From Galbula dea (lineage: Eukaryota > Chordata > Aves > Piciformes > Galbulidae), in assembly GCA_013399015.1 (NCBI GenBank), contig VWZX01000877.1:445797-509796 (forward strand): a stretch of DNA of 64,000 bases. Reading direction: 5' to 3'. The position numbers and the translations under genes are program-made. The first letter of the stretch is position 1. The number at the start of each line of letters is the position of its first letter. A model generated the notes under the pieces. The model was not told the origin of the DNA. It saw nothing but the letters and a program-made list of their open reading frames with translations, and searched no databases. Shown one piece after another: positions 32,601 through 44,600 of the stretch.

Positions 32601-35600
32601 TCCCTCCTGCAGAGACACAAAAGGCAGAGTTGGTTATTTTTTAGAGGCACCTATCTTTGGGGATCAGAGGAACCACCTTCAGCTACCCCAAGTTAGGCTG
32701 GTGCTGGTAAATGATTAATAACTAGCAGAGTTTCTTAGGGATTCCAGTTCTGCACCAGCACAGAGAAGAAAAGAGGGACATGAGAAAGCACTGCACAGCC
32801 CTAGAACATCATCTGCAAAAAGCAGGGAATGCTACTGTGAGATTAAGCTGAGAACTATGCAGCTCCTGAATTTCAGGTTGCTCCCTGGATCAAGCTTCAG
32901 ACAGAGTTCTTGTTGGAGCCAGGGTCTGCAGAGAACAGCAGCCCCCATGCTGCTTACATGAAAACAGGGAGATGGCAGCATCAAGAAGTTCTCCAGTGCA
33001 GGAAGAACTGGCAGGTCCTGAAGTGCTCTGCATAAGCTTTGGGAGGATTTGTCTTTTCCCTTTACTGCAATCACCTGGATAAAGATCCCAATTTTCCTTG
33101 CTTGGCCTCAGCAACCACTTATCTGAACCAGGATAAGGCCACAGGGGGTGGTCTGAGAGGCTCGTCTGTAATCTCATCTAACCCCCAAACACTGTCCCAA
33201 CAGTTTGCTCTCTCATTTGCTACAGGTTTTCTTTTGCTCCTTCTTTGCAAAGAGGAAAAAACTAGACCCTTGTTTCCCCCAGAAGTAAGAGAGCTCCCAG
33301 GGTAAGGGCAGAAGGAGCTCAAGGCTGCAAAGCAACTAACTGCTGTGAAAAAGGACTGAGCAGGCTTGAGATCCTTCCCCCCCCCTGCTGTGGGCCAAGC
33401 CTGCAGCACTTGCCCCTGCCCTGGGAAGCCTCTGCTCATTCACCTTCAGTGCCTTGAATGTCTCCATGAACTTCTCCAGCTCATCAGGTGGAAGAAAGTC
33501 TCCAATGAAATGTTTCCCTCTGCCCATCTGGGTCAGCTGCTCAGCCCACTCTGCCCAAGACACAGAGGAGAGAAAACAGCATTAAGGCAGCGTTCTTTGG
33601 GTCACAACTGCAGAGCATTTTGTGAAGGGTGAAGCCTCCAAGCAACAGAGGGTCAGCATCTCCACTCAGCAGGCCAGGGAGAAGTGACCCTGCAATTCCC
33701 ATGCCAAGAGCATGAGCTGAAGGCCATTTCCCTCTGGAGGTCTCTCTCTGTCCAAGCTCAGAGCCAGAGGTGGGAACGGCAGCTCCCTCCACACCTCGGG
33801 TCTTGTCCATCTCCATGCGCCGCAGCTGGTGCTCCCAGGTGCCCAGCTCGCTGTCCACCTCTTCATCACTGTCATAGCCATGCTGGTGCTGCTGGATTGC
33901 CTTTTCCCACATCATCTGCATCTCCTGCATGGCTCTCTTGTGCTTCATGATCATATCATACATCTGCTGCATCTGGAGGGGGGCAGGGAAAGAGATGCAA
34001 CAGCAGACAGGCAGTAAGAGCCTCGCTGGCAGGCAGCAGAGGCTGCCGGAGGCGCTGGGAGCTCTGCAGCAGAGCCTGCCCCCACCCTGGCTGCTCTTCA
34101 GAGTACAGGGTTGTGACAACTACAAATCCCAACAGGCACTGCTGGGGCTTGATCTGAGCTGCTGCCTTCTCAGATCAAACAGGAGCATTATTTGCTGGTT
34201 CCACCAGCACAGGCACTTTGATATTCCCATTGAGGACTGCTGCTGTCTGATCCTCCCCACACAGATCAAACACCACCCCTCCCTCCCGGCAGAAGCCAAT
34301 TCTGCTCTCACTCTCCCCCCCTCACAAAGCTTCCAAGTGGCCACTCACCCTCTCCCTGCTGCTGAGGCAATGCCTAACCAGCTGCAGATGTGACACAGCA
34401 GACCTTATAGATTTTGGGGTTTAGTTTGGTAGGACAGCCATTGGCTGCTTGAATTCATACTCCCCAAAGGCCTCTGCTCTTTCTGCTGACTGCAGCATCA
34501 CATGATTCTTAGGCATTCAGCACAAATCCTAGAGATTTATTTGTGGGCCACTGGGAAAGTTTCTTTGCTCTCTCCACCTCCATTTTCTCCTCTAACCCAG
34601 CCCACTTTGAACTTGGAATTCAGGGCATTACCTCCTGCTGCTCCTTCAGCTGTTTCTTCTGGGCATCAGAGAGTTCTGTCACACCAACCAAACCAACTGG
34701 CTTCCCCTTCTCATATCCAAGACCCTTCAGGTCCTGAACTGTAATAAGCACATGTTAGAAGGCTTTAAAAACATCTGAGACAGCTGTTGAGACCAGTGAA
34801 CCCACTCCTCAAAATCCCCACAGGAAGTTCTACACTCATTTCATGGCTCCTGCATGGAGAAACTTAACTGAAGAAGAATCATGTCGCAGGGATCAGGAAA
34901 CACAGGAAGGAGAAGGCCACTAGGTCACCCCTCCTTCACAGAATCCCCTGTTCCCAGCATGGGGAAGGCTGGAAGGGAGCTCTGAGGATCAGCAAGCCCA
35001 AGCCCCCTGCTCCAGCAGGGGCACCCACAGCAGCTTGCCCAGGGTCACCTCCAGCTGCCTTGGCAATCTCTCCACACGAGGAGACTCCACAGCCTCTCTG
35101 CAAAGCCTGGGCCAGGGCTCCAACACCCTCACAACAAACAAGCTTCTCCTCCTGCTCAGCTGCAACCTCCTGGCTTCCAGTTGGTGCCCAGTGCCCCTTG
35201 GCCTGGCCCTGGGCACCACTGAGCAGAGTCTGGCCCCAGCCTCTTGCCCCCAGCCTTCAGCTCTTGCTCAGCACTGAGCAGCTCCCCTCTGGGGCTGCTC
35301 TTCTCCAGGCTCAGCAGCCCCAGGGCTCTCAGCCTTTCCCCCTGCCAGAGCTACTCCAGCCCCCAGCCAGCTCAGAGTATTCCCTCAGTTCAGTCCAAGG
35401 CTCTACCTGTACCCCATCAGCAGACTCAAACTCTGTCTCCTATCCTCAGAGGTCACACTGCAAAGCAATCTGCTAGACCTTGCTTTAAAAATCATTCCTA
35501 CTTCAGACTAATTCTTCTCCCAAGTCTTCCTGATGGACCTCAGCCACTGCCAAGAGTGACACTTCATTATTTGGGCTTGAGTCACCAGCAGCTCTGAGCC

Positions 35601-38600
35601 TGTCACCATATTGTCCAACCTGGGCACGTAAGAGGCTGCTGATTACTATGTAAACAGCAACTTCATTCCAAATGAAAAGCAAATGACCACATTAGAATAA
35701 AGACATGAGCATTATGCTGCTCTTGGAAGTTGCCATTCCCCAGGGAGATTTTAGTTTCTCATCTACAGGCTCAAGAGCAGTGTTGCCAGCCATGGTGTCC
35801 CTGCTCTCAAAGAGGAGGCATCTGAAGTCTCTGCTTGACAATCCCACTGCTGGATCCTCCTTTTTCCTGCAGCATCCCCTTTTGGAGTGATTTTTGCTGG
35901 TTTATCAGAAAAGGCTTGAAGTGAGATATGAACATCAGCTGGGCAGGGCACCTACTGCTTTCAATTCCCATAAGAGCACTCTGCAGTTCAAAGGGCAAGT
36001 GGAAGGAAAGAGAGAGAGGGAGGGAAAAAGGAAGAAGCCTGTCTGTAATTGCTGCACCATGTCATAGAAACACTGCCAGGGTTGCAAGGAAAAAAAAAAG
36101 AGATTTAGAATGGAGATTGCCTGGCAAACTTGGGCCATATCTACTTGGATCTGCAGGGCTGGGAGCTCCCCTCCCAAAGCACCTCAGAGCTAAGAGCCCA
36201 AGAGTTCAATACTGAAGGGATTAAAAGATGACACACAGCCACACTTGGAAGCTGCCTGCATCTCCTCAACACAAGGAAAAGGATTTCTTCCTGCTGTCTG
36301 CAAACCTCTCCATCTGAATGGAAGTCCAGGCTCCAGTTAAATGCTGCTTCATTCATTATTCATTACCTATTAATTATGAAGCCTGATAATAATAGGATCA
36401 CTGTTCATGACACCAAATGTCTACACAGGAAGCTAATTAAACCCCAGGGGTTGTCTTCTCCCTTCCTCTTCTTCAGACTCAGGGCAATTGATCTGAGCAC
36501 TCTTCTCTCCCTTGTGCTTTTGGCCAAGCCCTCCAGGATTCCTTAACTCCAGCCTCTTGAGGAGAAGGGAGGCAGCACCTCCACCCTCCCTCACACAGCT
36601 CCAGCCTCTGCACACTCAACTCTGCAGGAAGAGTTATGTAAAACACTGCAAGAGCTTCTCCAAGAGGAGGGAGGCAAGAAGCTGTGTCACGCTAGGCTCA
36701 GGGCTAGGAGATGCAGTTCAAGCTCCCAAGAAAGGATGAAGAGAAAAATAACCCTGGCTATGACTGCTAAAGAGCCCAAGTTCTGTCCTGGGCAGCACTG
36801 AGAACAGCTTTCATGAAGATATGATGCCTATTCCACAGGAAGAGGAATCTGGCCCCAAATGTTACATGAGACTGGGGCACTTCAGCATCAGCCCCAGGCA
36901 GAGATTCACCTCCTGGCTCAGGGCATGGGAAAGCTTTCTCTGAATGCACTGAGGAAGACTCTGCCCTTCACAGAGGTCAGCAGCTCTCTGGCTTCCTTCT
37001 GAATTGCATAAACACTCAGGCTAAGAGCCAGGCATGGCTCTGGAGGCCCCACAAGCTGGTGGTTTGCCAGCATATATAATAACCACCTTAAAGGAGAAAG
37101 GTGAGGCTCTGGCATCTCCTTTTAGTTCCCAGAAAGCATATCCTGCTGCTCCTTCTAGTCCTCACACTACAGCTGCTTTTTCTGCCTGCTCTGGTCCCTT
37201 GCAGACTTTTCTGCTGAGAGCTGCTGAAAGTCACTGCAGGAAATGTAGCTCTGGGAAGATATTTTTGTAGGCATGGCCTGAAGTGTCACAATAGAGGCAG
37301 AGCTGGCAGAAGAAGCAAAGCTCCACCCCAAGTCCACCTCTGAGGATAGAAAAGTCTCTTCAGAAAGAAGATCAGGCAAGGAATTTGTGTAAAAATAGGG
37401 AAGATGCCCATGTTCCTTGCCCATGTTCAGCACCAGCCAAGCCCTCTGCAGAAGAGCAGGGGCAGCTTCTCACTCTCATGCTCAGCAGGCCTGGGAAAAA
37501 TCCATTTTTTTTGTCTCTCCCCTGGATGACATCAGCTTTGCCTACAGGGTTAATGGTGCAGTCTATCTGCAGCATTGGCAGAAGACTACCTGAAGCTTTA
37601 TCCCTTTCCCACACACCCCAGGAGGAGCTGCTACAAGAGAGGAGAATGTCCTTTAAGGACAGCAGCAGAAACCCCACTCCAGAAGTGCCTGATTGCTTTG
37701 CATCATAGTCTGAAGGATCTTACTCAATTAAAGCCAATCAGACCCAAACCAAGCCAATATCAGGTTTCAGAAGATTCTAATTGCAGCTTGTGATCTGCCA
37801 TCAGTCCCCAGAGTTCCCTGATCACAGCTCTCTCTGCCCTGCCCAGCTTCTCAGATCTATCAGCCCCTGCACTCCAGATGCAGTGAAGTGGTTTGGTATC
37901 AACACATTGCAGAGGAGCTTTGTTTCTGTCCAAAAGGGCTGCAATTCCTCCTCACCATGACATTGTTTTACTGCTAAGAGCAGACAGAGAAAGAATCAGA
38001 ACAATCTTCCACTAATTCCAAAACAATTGCTAAGGATAAAGGACTAAGACACAGATCTTTAGGCACTAAAGCATACTGTGCAATTCTACCCTTCCCACAG
38101 GAGCAGGGGGGAAGTTGGACTTCTCTCCCCCTGTCAGATTGAAGAGGTTGCTTCTCAAAAGGGATTAGACCATCTGAACTGATATCCTTCCCCCTGCAGA
38201 GCATTAACTGGGCATTAATGGTTGGTTTGTTATGCCTGGCAAACTGTTTGCTCTCTCTTTCTTCTGCTCCACACAAAGCCCTGGAGGAAGAGAGCAGGAA
38301 CACACTGAGCATGGCCCTGCTGGGTAAGGGGTGGCTAGAAAAGCCAGGGCAGATTCCAGCAGGAGGTAGTAAAGATGGCATCTGAGGCTTGTTTTGATAG
38401 TGCCTGCCCAGCTCCATCATCAAAGCTTCATTACTGGCTGCAAGGAAAAAGATATATACTCCAGAGGTACAAAATCATCTGGTCTCTGCCTTCCTAGGAG
38501 CTGCAGTTCAAGGTCAGAGGAATAAGCTGTCCAGGGTGGTACCTTGTCCTGTACACAGGAGATGTATGGGGCTGTGATAAGAAGGCAGAATTACACAGCA

Positions 38601-41600
38601 GATCCCTCTCATCTACGCTGGAAGGGCTGGATTAGGAGGTTAAGTCCTTCCTTCCTCTCTGACCTCTGCAGAACCAACAGACACCACAGCACACAGAGCC
38701 AACCCCACACCCTACCCAAGCCTAACAATCAAAGGTGGCCCAGCAGTCCTCTCCTCTAACACCCAGCCAAAGCAGAAGAGGCACTGCTGGAGCAGTGGCC
38801 ACTCTTGGAGAGTTGTCTGTGGCCCCACCATGCAGCTCTTCTGTGACTGGTCCCACTTCAGCAGCTCTGCTACTGCTCTGTGAAGGTCCTCACTGAGACA
38901 GGGACTCATTGCTTCTCCTCTGACCCCAGTCCCATACTATTCATCCTCTCAGTTTGCCAACACCAACTGCCTTATCTCAGGTCTTCTCTTTTTCACCTCC
39001 CTTCCCCATACCACACTAACTGGGCAAGAGATTCAAAGACTGCATCTTTAATGTCTGCATTCACCTGCTGTCCATCTCTTAACTACCTGATTCCTGATCC
39101 ACAGGCATGGACAGGCCATCCCCAGGCAGCCTGAGAGCTCCCCAGAAAGGCCTCAGCTGGAAGAATGGCTTTCCAGCACTTAAAGAAAGCTGCAGCCCCT
39201 GGATGAGCTTAGCAGGTGAAGTAAGAGGAGCATGAGCCTCAATGCTGGAGGAGGATGGTGAAGCCTATCTGTCTGAAATGGGTATAAATTGGAGCTGGAA
39301 GTTCTCCTTGTGTCCATTAGGACTTGAGGAACAGCTATTCCCACTCAGCCTTTGGATCAGTTAGAGTGAGGTGCAAGTGCTGCCCAGGGACTTTATCCTA
39401 CTATGGGGAATAAGCACAGATCAACCTTTGATACTTGTTTTCTCACAGACTCTCCTCCTGAAGTGAACCAGCCCTGAAGAGTGGAGAGGCTGATGCTGAA
39501 ATGAGCAGGAGCACAGCAGGGGTTGAGAGATAGCTGGAGAACGATAAGATCCAGTCCCTGGTGTCTGTGAGATAAAGTGGTTTATCTGGGTTTCCACACA
39601 GGGGAGGAGTTAACTGCTAGATCTAGCTGACAGATAGGGGCTGGCAAGCAAGGAGATGACAGTCAGAGATAAGACTTGTTGCTTTTTCTGTTCACAGAAC
39701 CAGCTGGCCTAAGGCAGAATGCACCCCCAGGAAAGAGAAGTCACTGAACACAATCCATAGACCTACTAACCTGAAAGAGGGGAAGGAGAATCCAGCTGTT
39801 GGACAAGCTGTGGGAGTGGTAACTCCACCTTGTCCTCCTCTGGCCCCCACCTGCTCTTCCTCTTCTTTTTAGTAGTGCCTAGGGCAGTGGCTGTAGTTGC
39901 TGTTGCAGCAGGAGTTGGAGCTGTCTGCTCAGGTGGGGTCATAGAGGACGACAGTGAAGGCGAGGGCACGGGCACGGGAGAGGCAAGGGGCAAGGGCACC
40001 GGGGAGGGCACAGGGAGGGGCAAAGGCAAGGGAAGGGGCAAGGGCAGGGGCAAGGGCAAAGGGGAGGGAGTGGGCAAAGGCAAAGGTAAGCAGGAGGGTG
40101 ATGGTGATGCCTCAGGACTGGTCTTCCTTTTTAGACTAGGCTCTCCAGGCAAGGGGGCACAGGCAGAGCTGGCCTTGGCCTTCCGGAACTCCTCCAGCTT
40201 CTGCCGGTAATACCGGTAGCCTTTGCTGTTTGGCTCATACAAAAACCTGCAACCAGAGAGGAACAAAGGAAAGGGAGAGTTGAGAGTCACAGGCCAGGGC
40301 TGGATGCTGCACAGCATGCTCAGGCCTTTTTCTTCCCAGCAGTGCTCTTGCCCAGCTCTAGCCTTCCCACAGCCTGCCTTGCCCTCCAGCACCATCCTGT
40401 GTGTGTGGGGATGCAGTGCAGGGCTCTGCCTGCTCTTCCGAGGGAGGCTGCAAGCCTCTGGGATCAGGGAGCCTGTTCCTCACTCCTGAGCAAACCACAG
40501 CTATTTCAGGTTGCCAAATAAGCAGTACCAAAAGCAAAATACATCATAAAAAGGATCCCATGACACCTGTGGAAATGCAAGGCCCTCCCCAGAGCTCAAC
40601 CTGCCCTCCAGAACAGCTCTGCACGTACTGCAGAGACTCCAGAGCATGGTGGGTTCCAGCTCACAGAGGGAAACAAAACATTTGGGTCTTACCCATGAAA
40701 ATGCCAATCCACTACCTAAAGAAATGCCTCCCAAGGCCTCTCTTCAAGCTGGAAGCACTGACATTACCAAATCTGCTTAATTACACCATGCCTCTTCCTG
40801 CTGTTCCCTCAGACACAAAAAGAACATTGCTTTATTTGCTACTCCTTCCAGAAATAGGCATCTCTGACCTTTTGGGTAACAGAGAACTCCTGAGAGCCTG
40901 TGGGAAGAACATGACCAATCCTCAGCCTAGCAGCTGTGTAAGGAAAAGGGATCAATACATTCCTGTTGGTGACAAACAGGTTATCTTCTGGGGCTCACTC
41001 CACTTTAATTACCTCTCACAGAAATCCTGTCTAGTCCTAATTCCCTTTGCAGAGGAGCAGTTTAACACCTGATGGAACCTCTCCTCAGGATAGGAACTGC
41101 TCCCATGAGGAAACATCAGAGATGCCAGGCCTTTCCCATCTACTGCTGCACAACATGCACAGGCAAACATAAACAGCTCTCCAAAGCACTTTAAAATTCA
41201 CTAAATGTAGTCTTGCAGCCCTCCATGTGAATAAGGGCATGAAGGGTTGCTCCAGGACCTACCAGAGGGCAGGATGACACCCTCCCAATGGTTAAACTGC
41301 AGAATCTCCTATTCTCAGCATGGTAGGGGCTGAAGGGAGCTCTGGGGATCAACCAGCCCAACCTCCCTGCTCCAGCAGGGCACCCACAGCAGCTTTGCCA
41401 GGGTCACCTCCAGCTGCCTTGGCAATCTCTCCACGCAAGGAGACTCTCTGCAAAGCCTGGGCCAGGGCTCCAACACCCTCACACCAAACAAGCTTCTCCT
41501 CCTGCTCAGCTGCAACCTCCTGGTTTCCAGTTTGTGCCCAGTGCCCCTTGGCCTGGCCCTGGGCACCACTGAGCAGAGTCTGGCCCCAGCCTCTTGCCCC

Positions 41601-44600
41601 CAGCCTTCAGCTCTTTCTCAGCATTGAGCAGCTCCCCTCTGGGGCTGCTCTTCTCCAGGCTCAGCAGCCCCAGGGCTCTCAGCCTTTCCTCCTGCCAGAG
41701 CTGCTCCAGTGCCCTCAGCATCTCCCTAGCCCCTGCTGGGCTCTCTCCTTGTCTCAGTTCCTTGTCTCTCTGGAACTGGGCAGCCCAGTTCAATCCTAAC
41801 AGAGGAGACAGTTTAACCTGACTGTGCTCAGATGGGATCACAGTGGTGTTTTAAAGTAAATAATGAAGCAGCTCAGCTATTAGCACATCTGTCTAATGCA
41901 ATTCACAACACAAAGGGAGTACCCTGGAGGGTCAGAAAGCAGCCAATAAAATGCCAAAATATCAGCAACCAAATAAGGCTCATTGAACCCCCCCCTCACT
42001 TCCAGGGAACACACCAAATGGTTTGTAGGAGGAGAAGAATGAAACGTGGATGAGGCCAAAGGGAGGCATTAAACAACTGCCAGTGAGCACTAAAGAGAAC
42101 AATTCACATCTGAAAGGCTAAAAAGGCTATTCCAAAGGGTAACCTAACAGTGAAGGACTGCTACCTGTATGTTAGTGAAGATGTTGTGTAAAGAGCAAGC
42201 CAGGAAATTAATTGGCCAGCAGTGGAATGAGTGGTGGATGGAGGCCAGCACCAAAGCACAGCTAGAGGGAACAGTGGAAAGGCTGGAACTGCACTAGGAC
42301 ATTGCAACAGGAAGCAGGTGAGGAGGAGTGGAACTTGTAAAGTTAATTTTGGGGAAAACAAATGGATTTGTGTCTCTCTGTGCCTTGCTTTACACTGTGA
42401 ATCATGGGATCATTAAGGTTAGAAAAGACCTCTAAGATCATGGAGTCCAAGCACTAACCTACCACTGCCAGGTCACCTCTAACCCATGGCCCTCAGCACC
42501 GTGTCTCTATGCTTTTTGAACCCCTCCAGGGATGGTGACTCCACCCCTGCCCTGGGCAGTCTGGGCCCATGCCTAACAACTCTTACAGGGAAGAAATTCT
42601 TCCTAATATCCAGTCCAAACCTCCCCTGGTGCAACTTGAGGCTGTTTCACCCTATCTCACCCCCTGGGAGAACAGCCCAACTCCCACCTTGCTTCAGCCT
42701 CCTTTCAGGGAGTTATAGAGAGAGTTTGTGAAGCCAGAGAGCGTAGAAGTATCAGTGCTAAGTGCACTGTCCTTGCAAGTTCAGAGTTATCACAAGCTGC
42801 TCTATTATTTCCCTCTCAGATGAAGACTAGCCCCAGCCCAGCCTTCCCCAGGCCCCTCAGCAGCAGGTTTCTTCCCTTACCTGAAAGCAGGGTTCTCTCT
42901 GTTGTTCTGCAAGGCAATAGCTTCCACCTCTGGACCCCCGTCTGCTATGAACCTGGCCAGTTTCTCAGCAGAGTTCTTTGTCTCTTTGTCGTCTGGGGGT
43001 GAAACTTTAAGCAGGCTGTCAGTACTGGGCCCAACTCACACAAGCAACAGTCAAAGCCTATCTGTTCTAAGAACCCCAAGAGCAGAATAAGGGCAAAAGG
43101 TCGAGTTTACAGTTGGAAGAAATAGTAACACATCAACAGTCACATTAGAGTTTCTAGCACAAACCCATGCTCCTGCCCAAGGGTGGGCAACAGCTCTGTA
43201 ACCAGAGGAGTGCCCATTCATAGCCCAGCTTCCTCTGGGCCAGGAGCTAGATGACAACAGATTAACAGACAAACCAGCTTTTGTCTTCAAAAGGTGGCCA
43301 CTGGTTTCTCTCTCTGCTGCAGAGGAAGTCTGTTTCTTCCTCCACGTCAGGCACTTCTCCACAGGGTTACACCCCAGCCCTCACAGTTCTCTCTAGTTAA
43401 GGATTTTGTCACTGATGTCCCCAGGGGCAATGGGGAGGCCTCAGAAAAAGGGGCAAACACTGCACTGCAGTCTCACATGTACCTACTGTCACTCCACATT
43501 CACTGGCAGCTTTAGGGGAGGGCTGTAGGACAGAGGAACACCTCCAGGGAACAGTCCCAATCCTCACCTGGAAGAGATGGCTACTGCAGCTCTCATCCAA
43601 AGGCAGGGAGAAGGCTCTGCTCATATTTCAAGCACATCTGATGTTTGTAAGGAGTCAGGCAAATGTGTTATTTAGCCATGACAGCCTTACAGGACATTTG
43701 CTACCTGCACAGTGCCAGTGCCAGTACTCCTGTGCTGGCACAGGACATGATTATAAGCCATGGACAAGTCACAACCTTTCCTTGCTTCAGTATTCCACAT
43801 CTGTAAAGTATGGCTAATCCTGCTGAACTTCCAAACTACTGTATCAGTTAGTTGATCTTGGTAACAAGCTGTTTCAGCCTACAGTCTGTGAATCCATGAT
43901 TTGAGCTGTGAACTCCTCAGCACAACAGCTGAATTGCACTGACTCCACTCCATGGAACAGGAAGCTGACAGGGAGAGGCTGAAGCATTTGCCAGGGCCAC
44001 AGGGCACATCAGAAACAGAGGCTGGACTAGAAGTGATAACTTCCTGGCCCAGTGACCACACTTCACTCACTGAAGAATTCCTCTCTCAACAAAGTTAACC
44101 AGATCCCACTGCTCTCACCACCTGTCTGTAGGCAGATCATCCAGTTCTGAAAGCACAGTCCCTTACTTGCAAGGATTTATGTCCCAAGCAGAAAGCACAG
44201 GTCCAAGGGAAGCCTCTTTCAAGAGCCCTTGGTACAGGCTTGGGGAACAACCACTCTGGCACGAGAGTTTGAAGCCATTGTGGTGAGATTTGATCACTAT
44301 CTCCTTCCATTCTGAGACTGTATTTACAGGCAGCAGAGTGAGAGTCAAATATCTGTGATCCACTCCAGCCATCTCCCAAACAGACCTAACAACAGTTGCA
44401 GAGAGAGAAGAAGTCAAATTTAACTTCTGCCATTCATGTTCTCCAGATCCCAGCCAATTACCTTTCTGAGAAGAGGATGCCTGAGAACTTTGATTCTCTT
44501 TTCTTATCTCTGCCACTTTCTTTCTGTAGTAAAGGAATTCTCTGCTGTTCTTATCATGCAAAAACCTAGGAGATGGGAAAGAAAAGGGTAAAAGAAATGC

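Noticed and set aside
39830..40210. Plus-strand Gly/Lys-rich frame of 126 codons
   Set aside because: It is the shadow of the SUGP1 exon 8 Leu-Pro repeat on the other strand.
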